Assembly: GCA_964596645.1 (NCBI GenBank)
Contig: CAZQVB010000012.1
Location: 58,723-122,722, forward strand
Length of the DNA stretch: 64,000 nt
Direction of reading: 5' to 3'
Source: CAVQEK01 sp964596645
GTDB taxonomy: Bacteria > Bacteroidota > Bacteroidia > Cytophagales > Cyclobacteriaceae
In this document: in pieces, positions 1 to 8,993 of the stretch
Numbering within the stretch: position 1 is the first letter of the stretch
Layout: each line of letters opens with the position of its first letter
Made by a program: the position numbers and the translations under genes
The notes under the pieces: generated by a model
What the model was told of the DNA's origin: nothing
The model's database searches: none
The model's input: only the letters and a program-made list of their open reading frames with translations

Positions 1-2
1 GT

Positions 3-968
3 GTAGATTCGCACGGCGTAGCGCGCCTGTCGGGTTATGTACGGCTTTGGGAAGCCGGCCGCATCAATGCCCAACCGCAAATAAAAATTGTGCATGAAAC
101 ACCCAGTACAGCCGTAGTGGATGGCGATGGTGGGTTGGGCCTTGTAGTGGCACCCTACGCCATGCAGGTAGCCATCGACAAAGCCCGGCAGGCTGGCACA
201 GGTTGGGTATCGGTAAAAAACAGTAACCACTACGGCATCGCCGGCCATCATGCCATGATGGCGCTGCAGCACGACATGATCGGCCTCAGCATGACCAACG
301 CCAGTCCGCTGGTGGCACCTACTTTTTCCAAAGAGCGCCTGCTCGGCACCAACCCCATAGCAGTGGCCATACCAGCCAATGAAGAGCCACCCTACGTGGC
401 CGACTTCGCCACCACCACTGCGGCCAATGGCAAATTGGAAATTCTGCAGCGCAAGCAGCAGGAAGCACCCAGCGGATGGATACAAGATAAAAATGGCAAA
501 GGCTCTATCAACCCCCATGAACTGAAAGAAGGTGGTGCATTGCTGCCACTCGGCGGCGATCGCGAGCATGGCAGCCACAAGGGCTACTGCCTGGGCAGCA
601 TTGTCGACATTTTCAGTGCTGTACTTTCAGGCGCCAACTACGGGCCGTGGGTACCGCCATTTGTAAGTTTCCTGCCGCTGGCCCCCGACATGCCCGGCGA
701 GGGCATTGGTCATTTCTTCGGCGCCATGCGCATAGATGCCTTCCGCCCCGCCCAAGAATTCAAGTTTCACATGGATCAGTGGATAAAACGGTTCAGGGCC
801 GCAGAGCCAGTGCAGGGAATAGCCGAGGTGCAAATTCCGGGCGATGCCGAGCGCATTACCGAACAATTACGACGCGACAATGGCATACCACTTTTACCGC
901 CGGTAGTCAATGACTTGAAGAAACTGGCTGACAAGTTTGAGGTGGAATTTAACATAACGGTTGAATAG
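3..968 (+). CDS. Malate/L-lactate dehydrogenase family oxidoreductase (5'-truncated by window edge)
   Basis: NAD(P)-dependent 2-hydroxyacid dehydrogenase of the Ldh_2 family (malate, L-lactate, ureidoglycolate or sulfolactate dehydrogenases). The frame is open from base 3 and begins with the family motif D-S-H-G-V-A-R-L, so the real start lies just outside the window. About 321 residues are visible against roughly 350 for the family, so only a short N-terminal piece is missing. Other family signatures visible are VKNSNHYGIAGHHA, the stretch around GTNPIAVAIPA, the PYVADFATTTAANGKLE region, and HKGYCLGSIVDIFSAVLSGA. The substrate cannot be told from sequence alone. The next gene on this strand is 147 bases away, so this is the end of its transcription unit or a single gene. 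A downstream GTG at base 90 is an internal codon, not the start. Confidence 0.9.
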   Translation, partial: VDSHGVARLSGYVRLWEAGRINAQPQIKIVHETPSTAVVDGDGGLGLVVAPYAMQVAIDKARQAGTGWVSVKNSNHYGIAGHHAMMALQHDMIGLSMTNASPLVAPTFSKERLLGTNPIAVAIPANEEPPYVADFATTTAANGKLEILQRKQQEAPSGWIQDKNGKGSINPHELKEGGALLPLGGDREHGSHKGYCLGSIVDIFSAVLSGANYGPWVPPFVSFLPLAPDMPGEGIGHFFGAMRIDAFRPAQEFKFHMDQWIKRFRAAEPVQGIAEVQIPGDAERITEQLRRDNGIPLLPPVVNDLKKLADKFEVEFNITVE

Positions 969-1115
969 TATCACAAAGAAAGGCTCGGTGAACGGCGACA
1001 GGCCAAAGATCCGTTGGCGAAAAAAGAAATGGATTCAATTTCTATTGCCTGTTTGTGTTATTGATAGTCTGAACTTTTATATAGTTTCGTATTGGTGTAC
1101 CAAAAGATTTGATCT

Positions 1116-1388
1116 ATGTACAAGGTTTTGATTGTGTTTACATTGCTCCACCTCTCCAACCTTTGCCTGGCAGAGCAATCAATATCTTCAGAAAGTGCGA
1201 CGGAGTATCAGGTAGAAGTGATTGATAACAAGCCCGATTCTGTGACCACAGAAGAGAAGGAGCCGCCTTTGAAGCGGAAATCAGTCGAAAAAGAAGAAGT
1301 GATACCGAAACAAAATTCAGCGTTGTACTACAACCTGATCACCTATGTTTTTTACAAGGTGCTAAAATACAGTCCATTCACACACTAG
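1116..1388 (+). CDS. Small secreted hypothetical protein
   Basis: A 90-residue protein that I do not recognise. Residues 1-19 look like a signal peptide (hydrophobic FTLLHLSNLCLA followed by EQ). The middle is charged and low in complexity, rich in Glu and Lys, and the tail is aromatic (YYNLITYVFYKVLKY). Its TAG stop overlaps the stop codon of the opposite-strand HisA-like gene through a shared CTAG. That overlap and the signal peptide are the main reasons to think it is real. No motif suggests a function. A chance reading frame remains possible. Confidence 0.45.
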   Translation: MYKVLIVFTLLHLSNLCLAEQSISSESATEYQVEVIDNKPDSVTTEEKEPPLKRKSVEKEEVIPKQNSALYYNLITYVFYKVLKYSPFTH

Positions 1389-2125
1389 CGCACATCCTTG
1401 TGCTCTGCGATAAATTTCTCTACTTCTTCAAGCTTTATCTTGTCTTCATACAATGCCCTGCCGATGATCACGGCATAAATGCCCATATCTTTCAGTTTCT
1501 TTATGTCGTCCATTGAGCGCACGCCACCACCCGCCGCTATGTAGGCATCGGGGTAGTGCTGCTGCAGCTCCTGGTACAGCTCAAAGTTTGGTCCTTCCAG
1601 CAGGCCATCGCGGGCTGTATCGGTCACTTTCAAATATTTAAGGCCGCGCTCATAGAAAAAATCGATATGCTCATACATATCAATGTCCGCCTTTTTTTGC
1701 CAGGCTTTGTACAAAACCTTTTTGTTCAGCGTATCAACCAACAGCGATATCTTTTCTCTGCCATAAGACATGAGCCAGGAAGCAAACAAGTCTGGATCAT
1801 TGATGGCTGCGGTAGAAGCGGTAAAAAATGTGGCGCCATATTCAAGTACTTTATTGATGTCGCCATCGGTTCGTATGCCCCCCGAATAATCGATTTTTAG
1901 ATCGGTGTGGCCGCAGAGCGTTTCGAGCGTATTCAGATTTTCAGGGCCTTCTTTTTTGGCTCCATCTAGGTCGGCAAAGTGCAGCACTTCTATGCCGTGA
2001 TTTTCAAACAGTTTGGCGATATCCAGCGGCGAATAGTCGTAGCGCAGCAGCTTAGAAAAATCTCCCTGTTTCAGTCGCACCACCTGGCCTTCGACCAACG
2101 ATAAAGAAGGAACTATTTTGAACAT
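1385..2125 (-). CDS. HisA-like TIM-barrel protein with altered catalytic site
   Basis: About 246 residues with the fold and length of phosphoribosylformimino-AICAR ribotide isomerase, the HisA step of histidine synthesis. Conserved parts are FADLDGAKKEG, the first phosphate-binding loop YSGGIRTDGDI, a second catalytic-type Asp in LLVDTLNKK, TDTARDG, the second phosphate loop AAGGGVRSMDDI, and GRALYEDKI. The first strand reads VPSLSL where HisA has PAIDL, so the first catalytic Asp is Ser at residue 9. I translated this directly from the DNA and it is unambiguous. The start is the ATG at 2125, because the upstream TTG adds only three residues. No other his gene is nearby. It may be a moonlighting or non-histidine paralogue, or a true HisA with shifted chemistry. 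Confidence 0.8.
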   Translation of the reverse strand: MFKIVPSLSLVEGQVVRLKQGDFSKLLRYDYSPLDIAKLFENHGIEVLHFADLDGAKKEGPENLNTLETLCGHTDLKIDYSGGIRTDGDINKVLEYGATFFTASTAAINDPDLFASWLMSYGREKISLLVDTLNKKVLYKAWQKKADIDMYEHIDFFYERGLKYLKVTDTARDGLLEGPNFELYQELQQHYPDAYIAAGGGVRSMDDIKKLKDMGIYAVIIGRALYEDKIKLEEVEKFIAEHKDVR

Positions 2126-2182
2126 AAAGCACAAGTTTGAAGGTCTTCAAATATGAGAAAAAATATGTAAGTCATAAAACGA

Positions 2183-2240
2183 AATGCCCGGGCCCTCGTC
2201 CAAAAAGGTTTGCAAACCTTAGGATCAAGACCCGGGCATT
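2183..2240 (-). terminator. Nested palindrome, probable terminator after the Gfo/Idh gene
   Basis: Two perfect 10-base arms (AATGCCCGGG and CCCGGGCATT) enclose a perfect 16-base palindrome at 2205-2220. Read on the minus strand, the inner hairpin is followed by TTTTT and the outer stem by TCGTTTTAT. Both fit intrinsic termination of the oxidoreductase transcript ahead of the HisA-like gene. The nesting of two independent stems is unusual. Confidence 0.6.
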
Positions 2241-2267
2241 GTGCCTCATTGGCGCTATACGCTGTTT

Positions 2268-3689
2268 TTATATGCTCCAGCCCTCGCGATATTGGCGTTG
2301 TACAAAGGCGTTGGCATCATCATAATTGGTAATTTTCATATTCTTTGCATCCCACAGCAGGCGCTTTCTGCCCAAATGGTCTTTGCCGGTCTGGTAAGCA
2401 CGTATGGCCAATGAACCCAACAGTATGGCCTCAGTCATTGGCCCGGCATATTCGAACGGTGAGCTCAGCTCCGCTTTTCCATATCCGGCTTTGCAGGCAT
2501 TCACCCATTGCACATAGTGACCTTCGGGCACTCTTGGAATCGTCTCTTTCACGTCCACGCTGTCCATTCTGGCGGTGGGTATCAATCGTGGATTGGCTCC
2601 GTAGCAATCGGCCATGATCTTGCCTTTGCTGCCTTCGAAGATGATGCCGCCGCTCCAGTCGCCCAGAGCCTCTTCCGGGCCCAGTTCTTCTGGCCGCTCC
2701 GGCTCAATGCCGCCGTCCAGCCAGGTGAAATCAATCTCACGATCGCTGCCTTTCACCGGAAATTTCATATAAACGGCTGAAGCCGAAGGATAGCTGTCGT
2801 TCAGCGGGATCTCATTGAATTTATTGCCCCACTGGCTTACGGCCGAGCACTCTACCTCCGATGGATAGTCGATGGGCAGTATACGAAACGCGGGATCGAG
2901 TATGTGGCAGGCCATATCGCCCAAGGCGCCGGTGCCGAACTCAAACCACCCACGCCAGCCAAATGGCACATATACCGGCTGATAGTCGGTGTATGCCGCA
3001 GGCCCCAGCCAAAGGTCCCAATCCAGATCACTGGGGATGGGGTGATTGCCGGTGGGCTTTTGTATGCCCTGTGGCCATATCGGACGGTTGGTCCACGACA
3101 CTATTTTGTGCACATCGCCTACCAGGCCAGCGTCTACCATTTCCTTCATTCGGCGCACGCCATCGCCCGATCCGCCCTGGTTGCCCATCTGGGTGACGAC
3201 CTTATATTTTTTGGCAGCCTCTGTGAGCATCCGTGCCTCTTCTATGCTCCACGTGAGTGGCTTCTGCACATACACATGCTTGCCTCTTTTCATGGCATCC
3301 AGTGCTGCCACAGCGTGGGTATGATCGGGGGTAGACACGGTGACGGCATCAATGTTTTTGCCTTCTTTGTCGAGCATCTCCCGGAAATCGCGGTAGTATT
3401 TGGCGTCTGGAAAATTCTCTCTTGACTTTGCCGCACGGCTGTCATCTACATCGCAGAGGTATGCGATCTTGGCATATTTGCTCTCGGCACACGAGGTGAG
3501 GTCACTGGTACCTTTACCTCCCACACCAATACCGGCAATGTATACGGTATCGCTGGGGGCCACATAGCCTTTGCCCAATACAAAGCGTGGCACCAGCGTA
3601 AAGGCCGCTCCACCCACACCAATGTTTTTAATAAAATTTCTGCGGGACTGCAAACCCTTTTTTGATTGTTTTGATTCTGATCTTTTCAT
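2268..3689 (-). CDS. Tat-exported Gfo/Idh/MocA family oxidoreductase
   Basis: A 473-residue NAD(P)-dependent sugar or inositol-type oxidoreductase. Residues 10-39 form a twin-arginine signal (S-R-R-N-F-I-K with Arg16-Arg17, then a hydrophobic GVGGAAFTLVPRFVLG), so export is likely to occur folded with cofactor bound. The Rossmann glycine motif GIGVGGKG lies near residues 53-60. The EKP motif typical of the family reads QKP at residues 142-144, a variant common in Tat-exported members. The C-terminal half is the GFO_IDH_MocA C domain. The gene is followed by a strong terminator and is separated from the upstream response regulator by 170 bases, so it seems monocistronic. The substrate is unknown; secreted members in Bacteroidota usually act on glycan-derived sugars. 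Confidence 0.9.
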   Translation of the reverse strand: MKRSESKQSKKGLQSRRNFIKNIGVGGAAFTLVPRFVLGKGYVAPSDTVYIAGIGVGGKGTSDLTSCAESKYAKIAYLCDVDDSRAAKSRENFPDAKYYRDFREMLDKEGKNIDAVTVSTPDHTHAVAALDAMKRGKHVYVQKPLTWSIEEARMLTEAAKKYKVVTQMGNQGGSGDGVRRMKEMVDAGLVGDVHKIVSWTNRPIWPQGIQKPTGNHPIPSDLDWDLWLGPAAYTDYQPVYVPFGWRGWFEFGTGALGDMACHILDPAFRILPIDYPSEVECSAVSQWGNKFNEIPLNDSYPSASAVYMKFPVKGSDREIDFTWLDGGIEPERPEELGPEEALGDWSGGIIFEGSKGKIMADCYGANPRLIPTARMDSVDVKETIPRVPEGHYVQWVNACKAGYGKAELSSPFEYAGPMTEAILLGSLAIRAYQTGKDHLGRKRLLWDAKNMKITNYDDANAFVQRQYREGWSI

Positions 3690-3771
3690 CTTTTCGAACG
3701 ATTCTGGTTTTTAAGAGGTAAAAAATACGCGGTGATACATCGTGAAATGAAACGAAGCCACTCTTATAATA

Positions 3772-3783
3772 ATTATGCATAAT
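3772..3783. promoter_or_regulatory. 12-base palindrome upstream of the Gfo/Idh gene
   Basis: ATTATGCATAAT is a perfect palindrome within an AT-rich stretch, about 85 bases before the start of the oxidoreductase and downstream of the response-regulator gene. It could be an operator or simply an AT-rich coincidence. Confidence 0.25.
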
Positions 3784-3859
3784 AATAGCAGAATCGGGCT
3801 TACAATTCCAAATAGAACACAGGATAAGCTGAACGCATAAAGTACAGGCCCCCGGCAAA

Positions 3860-4561
3860 TTATTTGGCTGGCTGGTACAGCAAGGCGAACCCTTCACCAT
3901 GCCTGGTCATTATCTCCACGGCAGGTTCGGGCTTCAGCAGCTTGCGCAGCTTGGCTATGTACACATCCATGCTGCGGGCGTTGAAATAGCTGTCGTCGCC
4001 CCACACCTCTTTCAGCGCTATAGAGCGCTGCAAGGTGGTATTTTGGTGCTGGCACAGGAGGCGCAGCAAATCTGCCTCCTTGGTGGTGAGGCGGGTTTGA
4101 GTAGCGCCGTCGTCAAGCATTTGCTTTTGTGCATCAAAGGTGAATCGGCCCAACGAAAAAATCATTTGCTTCGGCTCTGGCGGGCTGTCGTGCTGCATAC
4201 GGCGCAACACAGCTTCTATGCGCAGCAGCAATTCTTCCATGCTGAAGGGCTTCGTTACGTAATCGTCGGCCCCCAGCTTCAGGCCGGCTATGGTGTCTTC
4301 CTTCATCGACTTGGCGGTGAGGAAGATGATCGGCATCTTTTCGTCGGTCGCGCGAATATCGCGTGCCAGAGTAAACCCGTCTTTCTTAGGCATCATGATG
4401 TCGAGTATGCACAGGTGATATGTCCCGGTTTGGAATGCCCGCAAGCCTGCTTCGCCATCTTGCCGAAGGTCGGCAGCGTAGCCTTTGAGGGCGAGATATT
4501 CCGATAGAATCTGGCCCAGATTGGGATCGTCTTCTACTATGAGCAGTTTAGCTTTTTCCAT
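3860..4561 (-). CDS. OmpR-family two-component response regulator
   Basis: A 233-residue response regulator. The receiver domain covers residues 5-115, with the acidic pair in IVEDDP, phosphoacceptor Asp54 in CILDIMMP, Thr82 in FLTAKS and Lys104 in YVTKPF. A winged-helix Trans_reg_C domain fills about residues 135-230 (LTTKEADLLRLL, RSMDVYIAKLRKLL). The start is the ATG at 4561 rather than the one seven codons upstream, because MEKAKLLIVEDD is the usual beginning. It overlaps the end of the histidine kinase gene by 14 bases, so the two are co-transcribed and translationally coupled, and they should form one signalling pair. Target genes are not evident from this window. Confidence 0.93.
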   Translation of the reverse strand: MEKAKLLIVEDDPNLGQILSEYLALKGYAADLRQDGEAGLRAFQTGTYHLCILDIMMPKKDGFTLARDIRATDEKMPIIFLTAKSMKEDTIAGLKLGADDYVTKPFSMEELLLRIEAVLRRMQHDSPPEPKQMIFSLGRFTFDAQKQMLDDGATQTRLTTKEADLLRLLCQHQNTTLQRSIALKEVWGDDSYFNARSMDVYIAKLRKLLKPEPAVEIMTRHGEGFALLYQPAK

Positions 4562-6157
4562 TTTGTGGCAGGTAAAGTTCAAAGGTGCTGCCCCTTCCCG
4601 GCGCGCTGTGCACCGATATGCTACCGCCTTGGGCTTGCAGCATAGTTTTCACATATGCCAGGCCCAGTCCGAAGCCTTTCACATTGTGGATGTTGCCGGT
4701 GGGCACGCGGTAAAATTTATCAAATATTTTGGCGGTGGCCTCTTTGGTCATACCAATTCCCTCATCGGAAATCCGCACTTTGATGCCCTGCCGGTCATTT
4801 TCAGTTTCAATGACTACCCGGGGCGGCTCGGGTGAGTACTTGTTGGCGTTGTCGAGCAGGTTGTAAATGATATTCGTGAGGTGCAGCTCGTCGGCCACTA
4901 CATCACTTCTACTGGCGCTGAGGCGCTTGGTGATCTGTCCCTGGCGCTTTTCTATTTGTAAAGTCACATTGTGCAGTGCCCGCTCTATCACCTCGTGTAC
5001 ATCCAGTTGCTCTGGCTTCAGTTTAAACTCCTTCCGCTCCAGTGTCGCCATTTGCAATACTTTTTCCACCTGCATGGCCAGCCGGTTATTTTCAGCTTGA
5101 ATGATAGAAAGATAACGCTTCAGGAAATGCTCATTCTTTTTTACATCCTCGTCTTGCAGCGCTTCACAGGCCAGCGATACGGTGGAGATGGGCGTTTTAA
5201 ATTCATGCGTCATGTTGTTGATGAAGTCATTCTTTACCTCCGAAAGCTTCTTCTGCCGCACTATGGTGTGTATGGCGTAGGCAAATGAAAGCACAATGAT
5301 GGCCACTAGCAAGGCTGACGAAGCCAATGTAAACCACACCTTGCTCATAAGAAAAGAACGCTGATTGGGAAAATACACCGCCAACACGTTGGCATGGCTG
5401 ATGACGTCGCGCGTGAAGAGGCGCGTGCGAAATTCTGACTGCTTCAATGCGCCGGCCGCATCCGGATGGTTGCTCAGTACCAGGCTATCTGCCGATGCAT
5501 CAATGACGGCATAACTCGCCTCTGTGTCGATGCCCCGATCGAGCAGGGCGGTATGCAGCAATGTATCGAGCTGCACCTGACTGATGCGGTTGCGGATGCT
5601 GCGATCTTTCGACAGCAATTCGTTCAGCACTACAGTCACCATTTCAGTTTTCTCCCGCACCTTTTCAATGCCTTCCTGGTATGCCGGGTCACTCTCTGCT
5701 ATTGAGTCGATTTCGGTTTTTATTCGCTTTATCTCCACCACCACATCGCGATCGACCAATACTCCCCGATCGTGCAGACCGGGTCGCTCCAACGGGTCGA
5801 AAGCCATATTACCCGAATCCACCGGCTCCTGCAGGTACCATCGCACCANNNNNNNNNNTTGAGCAAGACCTTGCCGGCGCCTTCATTCACCCTATTTCTC
5901 GAGAGCAGACGTATGCTGTCCATACCGATCACGGCCTGTCCGTTGTGATGAATTTGAAGTTTTTTGGCTGCGGTAAAGAGAATTTCTTGTTTTTCCAGCT
6001 TATCGGAAACCTCCTTCAGTACTTCGTGTACATTTTGCCGAAATTGAGCTTCACTCACATCTATGGCATTTTTGATCCAATACGCCTGAAAGCATACCAG
6101 GCCAGCCAATGCCAGCGCCATCAGCAGGATTACCCACTTGAGCTTCTTTTTATTCAT
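4548..6157 (-). CDS. Sensor histidine kinase, interrupted by an assembly gap
   Basis: Membrane-bound kinase partner of the overlapping OmpR-type regulator. The N-terminal part has a first membrane segment (WVILLMALALAGLVCF) and an extracytoplasmic region. After the run of N, the rest has a second membrane segment (FTLASSALLVAIIVLSFAYA), a HisKA domain with phospho-acceptor His in NNMTHEFKTPIS, and an HATPase domain with N-box LLDNANKYS, DEGIGM and GFGLGLAYV. The two pieces are in different frames across exactly ten N. That is what a gap of unknown true length would give, so I treat them as one gene, not a frameshift. Length is about 530 residues plus whatever is missing. The ligand is unknown. 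Confidence 0.88.
5849..5858. other. Assembly gap (ten N)
   Basis: Ten consecutive N lie inside the histidine kinase gene. Ten is a common placeholder for an unsized scaffold join, so the true distance and the missing residues of the sensor domain are unknown. Confidence 0.98.
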
Positions 6158-6349
6158 CGCACAAAACTACGGCTTACGCTGCGCAAGGATGGGTTTTTAA
6201 CGAATTTTAACACATGGCGCTGTGTCGGCTATTTGATGCCGGTGTGTGCGATGGCTGCTGCCGGGCGGCTATTGTGTGCCTACTGCTGTCTGTGACAAGA
6301 AAAACCCGCCCTATTGTGCAGAGTGTAGAAAATTATAAATGGATAGTGA

Positions 6350-6357
6350 TACCTTTG
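6350..6357 (+). promoter_or_regulatory. Possible Bacteroidota -7 element for lysA
   Basis: TACCTTTG fits the TAnnTTTG consensus of the main Bacteroidota sigma factor and lies 64 bases before the lysA ATG. There is no good TTG box at the matching distance upstream, so support is weak. Confidence 0.3.
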
Positions 6358-6421
6358 CAGGCCAAAATCAGCACCGCCAAGCGAAGCTGAACTATTGATA
6401 ACTGAACAAATTAAAGTATTC

Positions 6422-7654
6422 ATGGAATTGGTCAACAACCGCTACACCATACAGGGCCTTGATGTGCTCGAGGTGGCAGAGCAATTTGGAACTCCGCTTT
6501 ATCTCTACGATGCGGATAAAATAAAGGCGCAGATTGCTCATGTGAAATCAGCGTTTCCAAACCTGAATATGAAGATAAAATTTGCCTGCAAAGCGCTGAC
6601 TAACCTTTCGGTGCTGAAGCTCATGCGGCACGAAGGTGTAGAGCTGGATGCTGTGTCGGTGGAAGAAGTGCACATCGGGCTGAAGGCTGGCTTTGAGCCA
6701 AACCAGATTTTGTATTCGCCCAATTGTGTGTCTTACTCAGAAATAAAAGCCGCCATAGAGTTGGGCGTGATGATCAACATAGACAACATCTCCATTCTTG
6801 AGCAGTTTGGGCATGAGTTTCACAACAGCGTGCCCGTGTGCATACGTCTGAACCCGCACATAATGGCCGGCGGCAACAAGAAGATATCCGTTGGCCATGT
6901 CGACTCCAAGTTTGGCATTAGCATCTTTCAAATGCGCCATTTGCTGCGTGTGGTGCACAATTATAAGCTCAATGTGATCGGCCTGCACATGCACACCGGC
7001 TCCGACATATTGGATTCTGAGGTATTTCTGCGCGCAGCCGATGTGTTGTTTGAGGCCGCTCAAGACTTCCCCGATTTGCAATTCATTGACTTTGGCAGTG
7101 GATTTAAAGTAGCCTACCGAGATGGCGACGTCACCACGGATCTGGTCGATCTTGGTCAGAAACTGGAGACTGCTTTTAGTGAATTTTGTACCCGGTATGG
7201 CCGTGAACTTGAGATCTGGTTTGAGCCTGGTAAATACCTGGTAAGCGAGGCGGGATTTCTATTGGTGAAAACCAACGTGATAAAAACCACACCGGCTACC
7301 GTTTTTGTAGGCGTTAACTCCGGCCTGAACCACCTGATCCGGCCAATGATGTACGATGCCTATCATGATATGATCAACATATCCAACGTGAACGGCACCC
7401 ATCGCATTTATACCGTAGTGGGCTACATCTGCGAAACGGATACTTTCGGTCTGGACCGCAAGCTGAATGAGGTGCATGAAGGCGATATTATTGCCATAAA
7501 AAATGCAGGGGCATACGGCATCATGATGTCTTCCAACTACAACAGCCGCTTCAGGCCGGCCGAGGCCATGATCGTAAATGGCCAGGCTAAGCTGATCAGA
7601 AAAGCAGAAACCATAGAAGACCTGTTGCGCAACCAGGTAGAGATCGATTTTTAA
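6422..7654 (+). CDS. lysA: Diaminopimelate decarboxylase
   Basis: PLP enzyme converting meso-diaminopimelate to L-lysine, the last step of lysine synthesis. At 410 residues it is of normal length. The alanine-racemase-like barrel carries the PLP lysine at Lys57 (FACKA), the HTGSD motif at 191-195, and the phosphate loop as GSG at 225-227, where most homologues have GGG. EPGK at 268-271 begins the second domain. The partner active-site cysteine is Cys337 in YICETDTF. NAGAYG near residue 361 and the C-terminal NYNSRFRPAE are also typical. The ATG at 6422 is preferred to an upstream TTG nine codons earlier. The gene stands alone; no other lysine gene is near. Confidence 0.93.
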   Translation: MELVNNRYTIQGLDVLEVAEQFGTPLYLYDADKIKAQIAHVKSAFPNLNMKIKFACKALTNLSVLKLMRHEGVELDAVSVEEVHIGLKAGFEPNQILYSPNCVSYSEIKAAIELGVMINIDNISILEQFGHEFHNSVPVCIRLNPHIMAGGNKKISVGHVDSKFGISIFQMRHLLRVVHNYKLNVIGLHMHTGSDILDSEVFLRAADVLFEAAQDFPDLQFIDFGSGFKVAYRDGDVTTDLVDLGQKLETAFSEFCTRYGRELEIWFEPGKYLVSEAGFLLVKTNVIKTTPATVFVGVNSGLNHLIRPMMYDAYHDMINISNVNGTHRIYTVVGYICETDTFGLDRKLNEVHEGDIIAIKNAGAYGIMMSSNYNSRFRPAEAMIVNGQAKLIRKAETIEDLLRNQVEIDF

Positions 7655-7661
7655 ATAGCTT

Positions 7662-7705
7662 AAAGCAAAGGATTAAAGAGCGAAAGACCGCCGGACCTTT
7701 GCTTT
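7662..7705. terminator. Inverted repeat between lysA and ftsY
   Basis: Perfect 10-base arms (AAAGCAAAGG and CCTTTGCTTT, 24-base loop) begin eight bases after the lysA stop. The two genes converge here. A second GC hairpin, CGCGCG-TACA-CGCGCG, lies at 7722-7737. Together they probably end transcription from both sides, though neither has a strong T-run. Confidence 0.5.
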
Positions 7706-7771
7706 CAAAGCGCCATTATTGCGCGCGTACACGCGCGTAGTTTGGCTACAAGGCGCAGCACACGGGAAGTG

Positions 7772-8719
7772 TTATTTCTTGAACAGCGAATCGACAAACT
7801 CTTTACTATTGAAAATCTGAAGGTCTTCCGGGCGCTCGCCTACCCCGATGTATTTCACAGGTATTTTAAAGGCGTCGCTGATGCCAAGCACCACACCGCC
7901 ACGGGCCGTGCCATCGAGCTTGGTAATGGCTAGAGAATTCACTTCTGTTGCTTTGGTAAATTCACGCGCCTGCACCAGGGCATTCTGACCTGTACTGCCA
8001 TCGAGCACGAGCAATACCTCGTGCGGCGCCTCCTCTCTAAATTTCTTGATGACACGGCGTATTTTGGTCAGCTCGTTCATCAGGTTGGTTTTGGTATGTA
8101 AGCGACCTGCTGTATCGATGATCACTAGGTCGGCCTCTGTCTCTACTGCTTGTTTTACGGCATCATAAGCCACCGAAGCCGGATCGGTATTCATGCCATG
8201 CGACACCACAGGCACGCCGGTGCGCTCTCCCCACAGCTTGAGCTGGTCTACCGCTGCAGCGCGGAAAGTGTCGGCTGCACCCAGCACCACAGATTTGCCT
8301 TTTTGCCGGAAGTGCCATGCAAGCTTGCCAATGGTGGTAGTTTTGCCCACGCCGTTTACGCCCACCACCAGTAGCACGTAGGGCTTTACATTGGCCGGCA
8401 AGTCAAAATCCTGCTGATCCTGCCTATCGCTGGCCGACAACAGTGCTGCTATTTCTTCTTTCAGTATCTGATCGAGCTCCTGGGCATTGAGGTACTTGTC
8501 GCGGGCTACGCGCTCTTCTATACGCTCTATTATTTTAATGGTGGTTTCCACGCCTACATCCGAGCTTACCAATATCTCTTCCAGCTCATCGAGCACCTCA
8601 TCGTCTACCTTTGACTTGCCCGCTACGGCTTTGCTGAGTTTGGTGAAAAAACTGCTTTTTGTTTTCTCCAGGCCTTTGTCCAGCGTTTCCTTATTTTTTT
8701 TATTAAAAAAGTTGAACAT
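7772..8719 (-). CDS. ftsY: Signal recognition particle receptor FtsY
   Basis: SRP-type GTPase that docks ribosome-SRP complexes at the membrane for co-translational insertion. It has 315 residues from the ATG at 8719; the frame extends further upstream but that part runs through a terminator. The N-terminal helical (N) domain covers about residues 20-100. The G domain follows, with GVNGVGKT at 120-127, the SRP-specific DTFRAAA at 150-156, DTAGR at 202-206 and TKLDG at 266-270. The short basic N terminus (FNFFNKKNK) replaces the long acidic A domain of enterobacteria. It lies downstream of the ribosomal-protein cluster, but the hairpin between them means it probably has its own promoter. Confidence 0.95.
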   Translation of the reverse strand: MFNFFNKKNKETLDKGLEKTKSSFFTKLSKAVAGKSKVDDEVLDELEEILVSSDVGVETTIKIIERIEERVARDKYLNAQELDQILKEEIAALLSASDRQDQQDFDLPANVKPYVLLVVGVNGVGKTTTIGKLAWHFRQKGKSVVLGAADTFRAAAVDQLKLWGERTGVPVVSHGMNTDPASVAYDAVKQAVETEADLVIIDTAGRLHTKTNLMNELTKIRRVIKKFREEAPHEVLLVLDGSTGQNALVQAREFTKATEVNSLAITKLDGTARGGVVLGISDAFKIPVKYIGVGERPEDLQIFNSKEFVDSLFKK

Positions 8720-8776
8720 ATGCGATGCGTTAGTGCGTATGGATGATGAAGCAGCAGTACCAAACCTGCAAAATAC

Positions 8777-8802
8777 AAAAAAAGTCCCGCCAGGCGGGAC
8801 TT
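8777..8802 (-). terminator. Intrinsic terminator of the rpmB-rpmG-DUF4295 operon
   Basis: On the minus strand a GC-rich hairpin (arms AAGTCCCG and CGGGACTT, loop CCTGG) is followed directly by seven T. It lies 34 bases after the DUF4295 stop and before the ftsY start. Confidence 0.85.
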
Positions 8803-8835
8803 CAAATATCATTTAGACTAAAAGAACGAAAGGAC

Positions 8836-8991
8836 TTATTTTTTCTCCAACACGTCCTTTACCATATCCACCGGCACCATTTCTTCCTTAAAAGTATAGG
8901 CGCCAGATTTTTCGGATTTCACTGCGCGGATCACCCGGGCGTATTCCTTGCCGGTGGTGGTCCTGAGGGTAGCTACTGCCTTCTTTGCCAT
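8836..8991 (-). CDS. DUF4295 family small basic protein
   Basis: A 51-residue basic protein beginning MAKKAVATLRTTTGKEYARV and ending in DVLEKK. It matches the short DUF4295 proteins that follow rpmG in many Bacteroidota. Two bases separate its start from the rpmG stop, so it is co-transcribed with L28 and L33. A ribosome-linked role is likely from context, but the function is not established. The ATG is the only reasonable start. Confidence 0.85.
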   Translation of the reverse strand: MAKKAVATLRTTTGKEYARVIRAVKSEKSGAYTFKEEMVPVDMVKDVLEKK

Positions 8992-8993
8992 GG

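Noticed and set aside
2137..2325. A 62-codon open frame on the plus strand between the HisA-like and Gfo/Idh genes
   Set aside because: It runs through the terminator palindrome, has no motif or signal peptide, and is antisense to real gene ends.
5729..6157. A frameshift in the histidine kinase
   Set aside because: The frame change falls exactly at ten N, so an unsized assembly gap explains it.
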